NCBI GenBank assembly: GCA_041441455.1 | Contig: JASDTB010000005.1 | Location: 1 to 34,621 of the forward strand | Reading direction: 5' to 3' | DNA length: 34,621 nucleotides | Origin: JAFIHK01 sp041441455 | GTDB taxonomy: Bacteria; Bacteroidota; Bacteroidia; Bacteroidales; UBA932 | Part shown: positions 16,797-24,552 of the stretch, piece by piece | Position numbering within the stretch: the first letter of the stretch is position 1 | Layout of the letters: each line of letters begins with the position of its first letter | Made by a program: the position numbers and the translations under genes | Notes under the pieces: generated by a model | Databases searched by the model: none | The model's input: the letters and a program-made list of their open reading frames with translations, nothing else | Told to the model about the DNA's origin: nothing

Positions 16797-17381
16797 ATGG
16801 AAAGTATAGCAAATGAGTATTTTGCGCACGAAACTGCGGTTGTTGACAATGGTTGTGTGATAGGTGCAGGCACCAAGATCTGGCATTTTTCTCATGTAAT
16901 GAGTGGTTGTAAGATAGGGGAGAGGTGTAACATAGGTCAAAATGTTGTGATTTCACCTGGAGTTGAACTTGGGAATAATGTAAAGATTCAAAATAACGTA
17001 TCTGTCTATACTGGAGTTATTTGTGAAGATGATGTCTTTCTCGGACCTTCGTGTGTATTCACAAATGTTATTAATCCAAGAAGTGCGGTTAACCGTAAAT
17101 CGGAGTATGCTTCAACGAGAGTTGGAAAGGGTGCGACGATTGGTGCTAATGCGACTATCGTTTGCGGTCATGATATAGGAGAGTATGCTTTCATAGGTGC
17201 AGGAGCAGTTGTAACAAAACATGTTCCTGCTTTTGCACTTGTGATTGGCAATCCAGCGCGCCAAACTGGCTGGATGAGTGAGTATGGTCATAAACTGAAA
17301 TTTGGCGCAGATGGAATTGCCATTTGTCCTGAGAGTAAGGAGAAGTATAGATTAGCTGATGGCAAGGTCTCAAAATTATAG
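16797..17381 (+). CDS. Left-handed beta-helix acyltransferase (WbpD-like N-acetyltransferase)
   Basis: A 194-residue hexapeptide-repeat protein with turns such as CVIGAGTKIWHFSHV, CKIGERCNIGQNVVI and ATIGANATIVCGHDIGEYAFIGAGAVVT. IWHFSHV and the NPRSAVNRKSEY loop are characteristic of the WbpD/WlbB group, which acetylates the 3-amino group of UDP-2-acetamido-3-amino sugars for LPS or capsule. After NPARQTGWMSEYG comes a short tail (AICPESKEKY). No other sugar-nucleotide gene is adjacent. It starts 33 bp after the lipoprotein gene and its end overlaps the next gene by 23 bp, implying co-transcription and coupled translation. Confidence 0.88.
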   Translation: MESIANEYFAHETAVVDNGCVIGAGTKIWHFSHVMSGCKIGERCNIGQNVVISPGVELGNNVKIQNNVSVYTGVICEDDVFLGPSCVFTNVINPRSAVNRKSEYASTRVGKGATIGANATIVCGHDIGEYAFIGAGAVVTKHVPAFALVIGNPARQTGWMSEYGHKLKFGADGIAICPESKEKYRLADGKVSKL

Positions 17382-20322
17382 CACCCGTAAAGGGGTTGAT
17401 TCTATTGCAGATAGACTTAAAAATGATCTGTTTAGCAGAATAATTTACTCTACCGATGCCTCGGCTTATAGAGAGATGCCAGAGGCTGTCTATTATCCTA
17501 AATGTGAAGAGGATATTGTCGATTTAGTGAAATATGCTGCAGAATCGGGTTGCTCGATAATACCTCGTGCTGCAGGAACATCGCTTGCTGGTCAGGTAGT
17601 TGGCAGTGGAATTGTTGCAGATATCTCCAAATATATGAAGGAGATTCTTGAGGTCAATGTTGAGCAGCGTTGGGTGAGAGTTCAGCCAGGTGTTGTCCTT
17701 GATGAATTAAATAATTATCTCAAGCCTTTTGGGCTGTTTTTTGGTCCAGAGACATCGACTTCTAATCGTTGTTGCATGGCTGGAATGGTTGGAAACAACT
17801 CTTGTGGAAGCCACTCTTTGGTATATGGCAGTACTCGTGACCATCTTTTAGAGGCAAAAGTTGTATTGTCGGATGGCTCTTCTACTGTGTTTAGGAGCAT
17901 GAGTGAGGCTGAGGTGATGGATAAAGTGAGTGGGAAGAGTGCTTCTGGGAATGTTGAGAGGGAGATTTATGCCTTTTTGTATGATATGTGGCGCGATAAA
18001 GAGCTGAAAGAGTTAATATCACGTGAATATCCCGATCCTGTACTCAGACGAAGAAACACTGGTTATGCTTTGGATGAATTGTTATTCGGGGAGAATATAA
18101 ATCTTTGTAAACTGCTAGCTGGTTCTGAGGGGACACTTGCCTTTATTACAGAACTTAAGCTTGCATTGGTTCCTCTTCCCCCTGCGGTCAAAGGATTGGT
18201 ATGCGCTCATTGTGAGACAAACGAGCAGGTTTTTTTGGCAAATTTGATTGCTTTAAAACATAATCCTGTTGCAGTTGAGATGATGGATAGCAACATTTTG
18301 GAACTGAGTAAAGGTAATATTTCGCAAAATAAAAATAGATTCTTTGTAAAGGGTGATCCTGCTGCGATTTTGATTGTAGAGCTTGCTTTTGACTCTGTTG
18401 AATTGCTTGATGCTGCAGTTGAAACTCTTGTTGCCGACCTCTCCTCTTCGGGCTTGGTTTATCACTCTTCGGTTGTTAAGGGTGCAGATATTCCAAAGGT
18501 TTGGGAGTTGCGTAAGGCTGGGCTTGGTCTGCTCTCGTCTATGAAGGGAGATGCTAAACCAGTCTCTGTAATCGAAGACACTGCTGTTGCTCCTGAGCGT
18601 CTGCCCGAGTACATGTCTGATTTTGCTAAATTATTGGAAAAGTATGGTCTCTCTTGTGTTTATCACGCCCATATTGGCACTGGAGAGTTGCATTTGCGCC
18701 CTGTTTTGAATCTTAAAAATAGTCGTGATGTTGAATTGTTCCGTATTATTGCTCGAGAGACTGCTGAGCTTGTCAAGAGGCATCGTGGTTCTTTGAGTGG
18801 GGAGCATGGTGATGGTAGGTTGAGGGGTGAGTTTTTGGAGATAATGTATGGGAGCGAAATTTATGAGTTGTTCAAGAGATTGAAGTTCTGTTTTGATCCT
18901 GGTAATGTGTTCAATAGGAATAAGATTACTGATACTCCTGCAATGAATGTGTCGCTACGGTATGCGCCTGCTAATGAGGTGAGTTTTGATCATTTCTATT
19001 TTAGGTACGACGAGGCTGGTGGCTTTTTAAGAGCGATTGAGCAGTGTAATGGTTCGGGAGATTGTAGAAAGGCATCGCAGTTTGGAGGAGTGATGTGTCC
19101 TAGCTTTAGGGCGACTGGGGATGAGAAGGATACTACTCGTGCAAGGGCGAATCTTTTGCGTGAATTGATTTCTTATCCTAGATCCTCTATAATATTTGAC
19201 AGTCCTATGTTTAAAGAGGTTTTGGATTTATGTATCTCTTGCAAGGGGTGTAAATCTGAATGTCCTTCGAATGTTGATATGGCTAAATATAAAGCTGAGG
19301 TTCTTCAACAGATTTATGATGTTAAGGGAGCTCCGATTCGTTCGAAATTGATTTCAGAGATGCCTTTGATTCAAAGTATATTTTATCCTGTCCGTCCGAT
19401 ATATAACTTTTTTGCATCTTTTGCGCCATCTGCTTGGGCTATAAAATCTATTATGGGTTTTTCGCACAAGAGATCTATTCCTCTTCTTTCAAAAGTTCGG
19501 TTACGTGATTTTTTAAAATCAGAATCTTTTCTCAAGGTGAATTCTAGTTTAAGTGATGATAAAGCTTTTTGGCTTTTTATCGATGAGTTTACTGACTTAA
19601 ATGATGCAGAGATAGGTATTAAATTTGTCTTGTTGATGCACTCTCTTGGGTATAAAGTTTTGGTTCCTCGTTCATGTGAAAGTGGGCGAACTGCATTGTC
19701 TAAAGGGTTTTTAAAAAAGGCAGCTGCTAAGGCTAATTATAATGTTGTCTCTTTAGCCGAAATTGTAACCGATAGTACTCCTTTAGTTGGATTAGAGCCC
19801 TCTTGTATTTTATCATTCAGGGATGAGTATCCTGCGCTTGTCAGTGATGAATTAGTTAGCAAGGCAAAACTGCTTGCTTCAAGATCTTTGTTATTTGATG
19901 AATTTATCATGAGGGAGTTTAGAATTGGAAAAATTGATAGAGAATTGTTCACAGATAATCAAGCTTACATTAAATTGCATGGGCATTGTCATCAAAAGGC
20001 TTTAGCATCTGTAGCTGAATCGGCTTCGATGTTGCAAATTCCTAAAAATTATGTTGTTGAAACTTTGCCAACTGGTTGTTGCGGTATGGCTGGTGCCTTT
20101 GGCTATGAGAGAGATCATTACGAAATCTCAATGAAAATTGGCGAAGAGGTCCTATTTCCATCAATCAGAGATGATGTTAAAGTTGAGGAGAGAGCGAAGC
20201 TTGAATCGAAAGTTTTAAAACTTGTAGCAGCTCCTGGAACCTCATGTAGACAGCAGATCTTAGATGGCACTGGTATTAAAGCCATGCATCCAGTCGAAAT
20301 CCTCTTTGATGCACTGAGATAA
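17359..20322 (+). CDS. FAD- and Fe-S-binding oxidoreductase, D-lactate/2-hydroxyacid dehydrogenase type
   Basis: A 987-residue fusion of a GlcD-like flavoprotein and a GlcF-like iron-sulfur protein. The FAD-binding PCMH domain has PRAAGTSLAGQ (69-79) and GNNSCGSHSL (about 154-163). The FAD-oxidase C-terminal domain holds HAHIGTGELHLRP and LSGEHGDGR. Two 4Fe-4S sites follow: C563, C569, C580 (...VMCP) and C625, C628, C631, C635 (CISCKGCKSECP). CCG-type motifs GHCHQK (875-880) and TGCCGMAG (C907, C908) close the protein. Likely a membrane-associated D-2-hydroxyacid dehydrogenase feeding the quinone pool; the exact substrate cannot be read. The start overlaps the acetyltransferase gene by 23 bp. 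Its last codons (DALR-stop) form the first unit of a tandem repeat. Confidence 0.92.
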   Translation: MARSQNYSTRKGVDSIADRLKNDLFSRIIYSTDASAYREMPEAVYYPKCEEDIVDLVKYAAESGCSIIPRAAGTSLAGQVVGSGIVADISKYMKEILEVNVEQRWVRVQPGVVLDELNNYLKPFGLFFGPETSTSNRCCMAGMVGNNSCGSHSLVYGSTRDHLLEAKVVLSDGSSTVFRSMSEAEVMDKVSGKSASGNVEREIYAFLYDMWRDKELKELISREYPDPVLRRRNTGYALDELLFGENINLCKLLAGSEGTLAFITELKLALVPLPPAVKGLVCAHCETNEQVFLANLIALKHNPVAVEMMDSNILELSKGNISQNKNRFFVKGDPAAILIVELAFDSVELLDAAVETLVADLSSSGLVYHSSVVKGADIPKVWELRKAGLGLLSSMKGDAKPVSVIEDTAVAPERLPEYMSDFAKLLEKYGLSCVYHAHIGTGELHLRPVLNLKNSRDVELFRIIARETAELVKRHRGSLSGEHGDGRLRGEFLEIMYGSEIYELFKRLKFCFDPGNVFNRNKITDTPAMNVSLRYAPANEVSFDHFYFRYDEAGGFLRAIEQCNGSGDCRKASQFGGVMCPSFRATGDEKDTTRARANLLRELISYPRSSIIFDSPMFKEVLDLCISCKGCKSECPSNVDMAKYKAEVLQQIYDVKGAPIRSKLISEMPLIQSIFYPVRPIYNFFASFAPSAWAIKSIMGFSHKRSIPLLSKVRLRDFLKSESFLKVNSSLSDDKAFWLFIDEFTDLNDAEIGIKFVLLMHSLGYKVLVPRSCESGRTALSKGFLKKAAAKANYNVVSLAEIVTDSTPLVGLEPSCILSFRDEYPALVSDELVSKAKLLASRSLLFDEFIMREFRIGKIDRELFTDNQAYIKLHGHCHQKALASVAESASMLQIPKNYVVETLPTGCCGMAGAFGYERDHYEISMKIGEEVLFPSIRDDVKVEERAKLESKVLKLVAAPGTSCRQQILDGTGIKAMHPVEILFDALR

Positions 20323-20399
20323 TCTATTACGATGCACTCAAATAACGTATTACAATTCACTCAAATAACGTATTGCGATGCACTGAAATAATGCATTTG
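20308..20399. repeat. 23-bp x 4 tandem repeat beginning inside a CDS end
   Basis: Four exact-length 23-bp units start at 20308, 20331, 20354 and 20377. The consensus is GATGCACTCAAATAACGTAT plus TRC. The first unit encodes the last four residues and stop codon of the flavo/Fe-S dehydrogenase; the others are non-coding copies downstream. Confidence 0.9.
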
Positions 20400-20410
20400 A
20401 ATAAAATAAA

Positions 20411-20450
20411 ACTCCCGGCAATCACTAAAGCTGATTACCGGGAATTATTT
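20411..20450. terminator. Bidirectional terminator between convergent genes
   Basis: TCCCGGCAATCA pairs with TGATTACCGGGA (one mismatch) around a 7-nt loop. It is flanked by A-rich sequence on the left and ATTATTT on the right, so it can serve the rightward dehydrogenase gene and the leftward small secreted protein. Confidence 0.8.
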
Positions 20451-20481
20451 ATGAGTAAAGATTGATTCTATTCTAAATCAA

Positions 20482-20880
20482 TTACTTCTTAACTGTTTTT
20501 AAAGCAGAAGCTTTTGTCTCTTTATTCTCTTTCATCTTACCAGTGCAAGTTGAAGCATCGCATGATCCGTCGCACTCTTTGTTATCTTTTTTAGCGTCTT
20601 TGCACTCTTTTTTTGCATCTTTTTTTGCATCTTTTTTATCGGTGCAGCATTTTGCCTCTTTCTTAGCGTCTTTGCAGTCGCCTTTGCACTCATGTTTTGC
20701 CTCTTTTTTATCTGTGCAGCATTGAGCATCTTTTTTTGCTTCAGCCTTTTTCTCAGAAGTTTTTTTGCTGTCTGGTTTTTCAGAAGCAATAATCTGTTTT
20801 TTTACTGGTGCTTGTGGAGTTTGAGCAAAACTGATTGCTGCAATAAGCATTAAAGAGATTAATGATAGTGTTGTTCTCAT
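20482..20880 (-). CDS. Secreted Lys/Cys-rich low-complexity protein
   Basis: A 132-residue protein with a signal peptide (about 1-19, AAISFA). The mature region is dominated by Lys, Asp, Glu and Ala with ten Cys: pairs CC at 54-55 and 78-79, and singles at 65, 69, 93, 103, 107 and 112. Repeating blocks include CCTDKK (twice), KDAKKE and C-x3-C (CKGDC, CDGSC). I do not recognise a named family. The Cys spacing suggests metal binding or disulfide cross-linking outside the cytoplasm, but that is inference. Many short shadow frames arise from the AAA/GAC-rich codons. Confidence 0.75.
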   Translation of the reverse strand: MRTTLSLISLMLIAAISFAQTPQAPVKKQIIASEKPDSKKTSEKKAEAKKDAQCCTDKKEAKHECKGDCKDAKKEAKCCTDKKDAKKDAKKECKDAKKDNKECDGSCDASTCTGKMKENKETKASALKTVKK

Positions 20881-21005
20881 GTGTTATTGTTTTTTGATAT
20901 TTGTTAATTTGTGTTTTATAGTGTAAAACTATATGTAAATATAACGATTTTATAGTTCAACGCTGTTAATAACATCAAATATTAGACCGAAGTTCAGTGC
21001 AGATG

Positions 21006-21048
21006 TAAAAAAAGATCTTGAAATTAATTGTTGTTAATGTCAAGATCT
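21006..21048 (-). terminator. Terminator of the thioredoxin/ferredoxin operon
   Basis: AGATCTTGA and TCAAGATCT form a perfect 9-bp stem. On the minus strand it is followed by TTTTTTTA. It lies directly after the ferredoxin gene stop codon at 21055. Confidence 0.85.
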
Positions 21049-21054
21049 CTGGTT

Positions 21055-21237
21055 TTATTTTTTCATTACAGCTCCCATTCCACAGAATTTAGTGCATTTT
21101 CCACATTCAATGCATTTTGAATCATCTATTTTTGGAAGCCCGTATCCCTCTTGTGTAATTGCTCCAGTAGGGCAGACATTAAGCAGGGGACAGCGATGGT
21201 TTTGTGGACATCTGTATCCACTTATTGTTAGTGCCAT
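21055..21237 (-). CDS. Small 4Fe-4S ferredoxin-like protein with seven Cys
   Basis: A 60-residue protein. The C-terminal half has a standard 4Fe-4S signature C42-x2-C45-x2-C48-x3-C52. The N-terminal half has C10-x5-C16-x5-C22-P, where CPTGAI resembles the fourth-ligand segment of a classic 2[4Fe-4S] ferredoxin. One Cys is missing from a full eight-Cys set, and the first loop (PQNHR) is longer than usual. One cluster is secure; a second would need a non-Cys ligand or be 3Fe-4S. Last gene of a four-gene operon, 27 bp after the thioredoxin gene, suggesting electron transfer to or from that operon's enzymes. Confidence 0.85.
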   Translation of the reverse strand: MALTISGYRCPQNHRCPLLNVCPTGAITQEGYGLPKIDDSKCIECGKCTKFCGMGAVMKK

Positions 21238-21264
21238 TTCTGTTTATTAAATATGTACAAATCT

Positions 21265-21627
21265 TTATTTCTTAAGTAAAACTTTATCTATAGCCTCCTT
21301 AAATCCGCTTTTAGACATTGCTCCCATAGCCATTTGTGGGTTTTCTCCCATTGGAATAAATAGTAGTGAAGGGATGCTACGGATTCCAAATGCTGCAGCT
21401 AACTCTTGCTCCTCTTCAGTATTTACTTTATAGATGTAGATTTGATCTTTGTATTCATCTGCAAGCTCCTCGAGTATTGGAGCGATCATTTTACAAGGGC
21501 CACACCAAGAGGCATAAAAGTCAACAATTGCAGGTTTGTCGCCAAGGTATTTCCAATCTTGTGGGTTCTCTTCGTAGTTTGCAACTTTTGTAATAAACTC
21601 TTCTTTAGTTAGATGTGCTGTTTTCAT
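21265..21627 (-). CDS. trxA: Thioredoxin
   Basis: A 120-residue cytoplasmic thioredoxin. The active site is W41-C-G-P-C45-K, in the context VDFYASWCGPCKMIAPILEEL, with the cis-Pro region SIPSLLFIPMGE. It has no signal peptide, so it is a dithiol reductant of the cytosol. It lies between the HMA-methyltransferase gene (23 bp upstream) and the ferredoxin gene. A dedicated thioredoxin in such an operon suggests a specific partner rather than general housekeeping. Confidence 0.95.
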   Translation of the reverse strand: MKTAHLTKEEFITKVANYEENPQDWKYLGDKPAIVDFYASWCGPCKMIAPILEELADEYKDQIYIYKVNTEEEQELAAAFGIRSIPSLLFIPMGENPQMAMGAMSKSGFKEAIDKVLLKK

Positions 21628-21650
21628 ATTTTTGATTTTTATTTTATTTC

Positions 21651-22439
21651 TTAATTTTTATGTGCAATAATTACAAATTGTGGATATTCTCGGTTGTTTT
21701 TAGAAATCGAAGAGAATATCTCTGATTTTACTATTTTAAATTCTTTTCTTTTTAATTCTTGATTTAAATCACTAAGATTAAATCCATTGTGTGCAACTTT
21801 TTCGGGGTAGTGAAATGATCCATCCTCTTCAAGTAAATCACCTATAATTAACTCTCCACCAGGCCTAATTGTTTCGTAACATCTATCGATAAATATATCA
21901 ATATTTTTTATATGATGCAATGCCATGAAAATGATAATTTTATCTACCTGGTTTCCTATATAGTCTTCGATTGTCCCTTCAATTACAGTGACATTCATTA
22001 AGTTTTGTTCGAACAGTTTCTCTTCTAGCACCATTAACATAGAGGGAGAGTTGTCGATCATTGTTAATTGATTTACTTGGTTGACGAAGTTCAACCCTAT
22101 TAAACCTGTTCCACAACCGGCCTCTATAATATCTAGTTCTTTATTGAATAAGCTATTCTTTTGGATGAACTGAACAAATTTATTAGCCATCTCAATCTTT
22201 TTGGGAGAATCCCAATTTTGCGCTTTATCTTTAAATTTGTCTTCTTCCATAATGTTTTGCTCAATTAATAACTGTTTAATAACTGCTAGATTTGTCTCTG
22301 AAGTGAACTCTACTTCAGCGGTATTTTCGAAACTATTCACTGTAACACCATATACCCCAGGTATGTTCATTATTGCTTTTTGAGCAGGATTTGATAACGA
22401 ACAGCAGTTTGATTTATTCAGTTTTATTGTTGCTTTCAT
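21651..22439 (-). CDS. HMA-domain/SAM-dependent methyltransferase fusion
   Basis: A 262-residue protein from MKATIKLNK; an upstream in-frame ATG would add 18 residues but reach deep into the previous gene. Residues 1-65 look like a heavy-metal-associated (HMA) fold: IPGVYGVTVNSFENTAEVEF matches its second half, while the usual CxxC is replaced by a vicinal pair C12-C13 (SNCCSLS). From about residue 85 there is a class I methyltransferase: motif I DIIEAGCGTGLIG, LTMIDNSPSML, IIFMALHHIKN and RPGGELIIGDLLEEDG. The substrate is unknown; metal- or metalloid-linked methylation is possible but the catalytic Cys set of ArsM is not evident. The start overlaps the DUF6132 gene by 26 bp. Confidence 0.82.
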   Translation of the reverse strand: MKATIKLNKSNCCSLSNPAQKAIMNIPGVYGVTVNSFENTAEVEFTSETNLAVIKQLLIEQNIMEEDKFKDKAQNWDSPKKIEMANKFVQFIQKNSLFNKELDIIEAGCGTGLIGLNFVNQVNQLTMIDNSPSMLMVLEEKLFEQNLMNVTVIEGTIEDYIGNQVDKIIIFMALHHIKNIDIFIDRCYETIRPGGELIIGDLLEEDGSFHYPEKVAHNGFNLSDLNQELKRKEFKIVKSEIFSSISKNNREYPQFVIIAHKN

Positions 22440-22665
22440 CTTTGTTACTTTCAACCTCTTGTTTCTTGTTCTTTTTAAACATTCCAAAGACAAGTACTCC
22501 TAATATTACACCGTAAATGGTACTATTTGTTGGGTTAGAAGTAATAGGGCATGTTCCACTATTACACCCTACGAAGTACCAGTAGAGATAACCTCCAATT
22601 GCCCCAGCTATTGCTCCAATTATCTCTAATAAATATTTTTTCAAAATAATCTTAATTGTTTCCAT
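22414..22665 (-). CDS. DUF6132-like small membrane protein
   Basis: An 83-residue protein starting METIKIILKKYLLEIIGA; a longer frame of 100 residues is possible but would cross the promoter. Two hydrophobic segments flank the motif GCNSGTCPITSNP (two Cys), which I associate with DUF6132 proteins found with thioredoxins and rhodaneses. The tail is Lys/Glu/Asn-rich and cytoplasmic. First gene of the leftward operon. Function unknown; the Cys-containing loop suggests redox or metal chemistry at the membrane. Confidence 0.8.
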   Translation of the reverse strand: METIKIILKKYLLEIIGAIAGAIGGYLYWYFVGCNSGTCPITSNPTNSTIYGVILGVLVFGMFKKNKKQEVESNKDESNNKTE

Positions 22666-22678
22666 AGGAAAATTTTTA

Positions 22679-22709
22679 CAAAGGTAAATATAATTTCCAA
22701 TAAAACAAA
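22679..22709 (-). promoter_or_regulatory. Promoter of the DUF6132-methyltransferase-thioredoxin-ferredoxin operon
   Basis: On the minus strand TTTG (22706-22709) and TACCTTTG (22679-22686) are separated by 19 bp, a very good match to the Bacteroidota -33/-7 pattern. The start codon lies 13 bp further on. A palindrome TTTCC-AAT-GGAAA just upstream (22710-22722) is a possible operator. Confidence 0.75.
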
Positions 22710-22797
22710 TTTCCAATGGAAAATATTACTTAAACAATAATTTTGGGAATTATGTAAAAATTATGCTAAAAAATTAGGTTTATAAAATAAAGTAGTT

Positions 22798-22805
22798 TAC
22801 ATTTG
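22798..22805 (+). promoter_or_regulatory. Promoter of the DUF2141-MBL operon
   Basis: TACATTTG matches TAnnTTTG, 25 bp before the DUF2141 start codon. No clear -33 element. It is divergent from the promoter at 22679-22709, with about 90 bp between the two, so a shared regulator could act on both. Confidence 0.6.
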
Positions 22806-22830
22806 TTGCAGAATTTAATTTATAAACATC

Positions 22831-23247
22831 ATGAAAAAATTAGTTATTATTTTCTTGTTTGCAATAGTTTCTATTACTATTGCTCATGCACAAGTAGGTT
22901 CACTTGTGATTAAAATCGAAGGTTGTAGATCGGCAAATGGTAAAATTATGATAGCTGTTGGTGATTTTTCGAACCCGAAACTTATGAAGCTTCGTACATT
23001 GGATGCATCTCAAAGTCTTATGTCTGTACAAATTGATAGTATTAATACTGGTAAACACAACCTTTATTTGTTTCACGATGAAAATGAAAATAATAAGCTT
23101 GATTTATCGGAAAAGGGACTGCCTGCTGAGGGTTATGGCATTTTAAAAGGTGAGAGAATCTCTGGTTACAATCCTCTCTTCTGTGAGATTGAGGGAGGGA
23201 AAGTAAATGTGATTAATCTTGAGATGAAATATTTATTGAAAAAGTAG
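22831..23247 (+). CDS. DUF2141-domain exported protein
   Basis: A 138-residue protein with a cleavable signal peptide (about 1-20, ending AHAQ). It shows the DUF2141 pattern: GSLVIKIEGCRSANGKIMIAV near the N-terminus, then LYLFHDENENNKLD and GLPAEGYGI. The family is a small secreted beta-sandwich protein of unknown function. It is the first gene of the rightward operon and is 44 bp from the next gene. Confidence 0.88.
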   Translation: MKKLVIIFLFAIVSITIAHAQVGSLVIKIEGCRSANGKIMIAVGDFSNPKLMKLRTLDASQSLMSVQIDSINTGKHNLYLFHDENENNKLDLSEKGLPAEGYGILKGERISGYNPLFCEIEGGKVNVINLEMKYLLKK

Positions 23248-23291
23248 TTGATAACTAGAATCATTAATGATTGCTATAAAAATATAATAAA

Positions 23292-23873
23292 ATGGAAGAC
23301 AAATTGATAAACGAAAAAGAGAGTCTGGAGATCATCTCGAATATGATTGCTACAACTCGAAAAAAGTTTGAAAGGGGTGGGGGTAGATATTTTTTAATTT
23401 GGGGATATAGTACTTTAGTTGTTTCATTGATTGTGTGGTTTTTGATCTCAAATTACAGCTCTAACCTGATTCATTGGCTTTGGTTTTTAATTCCAGTTAT
23501 TGGAATTAGTTTGGTGTTAACAACTGGTGGACGTCAAAAGATGAATGTTAAAAGCCACTTGGATAGTATGATAAATAATATTTGGTTGGGAGTGGGATTG
23601 ATAGCAGTTGTAACACCACTTTTGACAATCTTTCCTCAAGGTCATAGGTTACCAGTGTTATTAATAGAGGGTGTCGTAGTGTGTATTGGTTTAATCACCA
23701 CAGGAGTAATAATTAAATCAAACATTACAGTTATCGGAGGTGCTTTTGGAGTTTTGCTCTCTTACCTCACGATTTTCGTACACGGTAGCGATACAATCCT
23801 TATCTTTGCAGCGATGTCTTTGTTCTCAATGATCATTCCTGGACATTTAATGTCTGTCAGAAATAAAAAGTGA
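23292..23873 (+). CDS. Six-helix membrane protein of unknown function
   Basis: A 193-residue protein with a charged cytoplasmic N-terminus (EDKLINEKESLEIISNMI...KKFERGGGRYF) followed by about six hydrophobic segments. I know this arrangement, a small polytopic protein followed by a winged-helix gene, as a common Bacteroidota pair, but not its function. Its TGA stop shares one base with the next gene's ATG, implying translational coupling; it may sense a signal for that regulator. Confidence 0.75.
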   Translation: MEDKLINEKESLEIISNMIATTRKKFERGGGRYFLIWGYSTLVVSLIVWFLISNYSSNLIHWLWFLIPVIGISLVLTTGGRQKMNVKSHLDSMINNIWLGVGLIAVVTPLLTIFPQGHRLPVLLIEGVVVCIGLITTGVIIKSNITVIGGAFGVLLSYLTIFVHGSDTILIFAAMSLFSMIIPGHLMSVRNKK

Positions 23874-24160
23874 TGAAATACCAAGAGTTAGATCCCCTTC
23901 TCCATTCCGAACTGAGGCTAGCGATAATTTCTATTTTGATTAGTGCAGAGAGTGCAGACTTTAGTTACATAAAGGAGGCAACTGGTGCTACTTCGGGTAA
24001 CATTAGTGTTCAACTGGAAAAGCTTAAGACGGCGGGATATATTGAAATTGAAAAGGGGTACAAGGGTAAAATGCCTCAGACGACATGCAAAATAACACAG
24101 ATAGGGGTTGAAGCATTTAATGCTTATGTCTCAGTCTTGAAGAGATATATCGAAAGATAA
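23873..24160 (+). CDS. Winged-helix transcriptional regulator
   Basis: A 95-residue single-domain winged helix. ELRLAIISILISAESADFSYIKEATGATSGNISVQLEKLKTAGYIEIEKGYKG reads as H1-H2-recognition helix-wing, close to the MarR/ArsR-like PF13601 group. A GTG three bases earlier is possible but the ATG overlapping the previous stop (TGATG) is preferred. Possible targets are the divergent promoters at 22666-22830; the TTTCC-AAT-GGAAA palindrome is a candidate site. Confidence 0.85.
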   Translation: MKYQELDPLLHSELRLAIISILISAESADFSYIKEATGATSGNISVQLEKLKTAGYIEIEKGYKGKMPQTTCKITQIGVEAFNAYVSVLKRYIER

Positions 24161-24183
24161 TAGTATTTACTAAATTATTTATC

Positions 24184-24552
24184 ATGAAAATAGCAGTACC
24201 AACAGCCGGCAATGTTGTCGACGACCATTTTGGACATTGTCAGTTTTATACAATTTTTACTATTGACAATAATAGTGTAATAAACAAGGAGATACTTCCT
24301 TCACCTCAGGGTTGTGGTTGTAAATCTAATATTGCCTCTGTTTTATCGGAGATGGGTGTAAAATATATGCTCGCTGGAAATATGGGACAAGGGGCTTTAA
24401 ATGTGTTAAATAGTAGTGGAATTGAGGTGCTTAGAGGTAATAGTGGAGATGTTGATACTCTTGTTTCAGAATTTTTAAAAGGTTCTTTAACTGATTCGGG
24501 AGAAGGTTGTAACCATACTCACGGTGCCGATCATGTATGTAGTTCTCACTAG
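24184..24552 (+). CDS. NifX/NifB-like iron-molybdenum cluster-binding protein
   Basis: A 122-residue protein of the dinitrogenase iron-molybdenum cofactor-binding family (PF02579). MKIAVPTAGNVVDDHFGHCQFYTIF is the conserved start, with MLAGNMGQGALNVLNSSGIEVLRG in the middle. Additional metal ligands are likely in CGC (44-46) and in a C-terminal His/Cys tail (C109, H111, H113, H117, C119, H122). No nitrogenase genes are nearby; outside nitrogen fixation such proteins bind Fe-S or Mo/Fe clusters in poorly known roles. The stop codon TAG shares one base with the next gene's GTG start. Confidence 0.9.
   Translation: MKIAVPTAGNVVDDHFGHCQFYTIFTIDNNSVINKEILPSPQGCGCKSNIASVLSEMGVKYMLAGNMGQGALNVLNSSGIEVLRGNSGDVDTLVSEFLKGSLTDSGEGCNHTHGADHVCSSH

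Noticed and set aside
21651..22439. ArsM arsenite methyltransferase
   Set aside because: The conserved ArsM Cys set is not apparent and no ars genes flank it; only a generic methyltransferase call is justified.
24184..24552. Nitrogen fixation locus
   Set aside because: Only a NifX/NifB-like small protein is present; no nifHDK, nifEN or radical-SAM NifB gene in the window.
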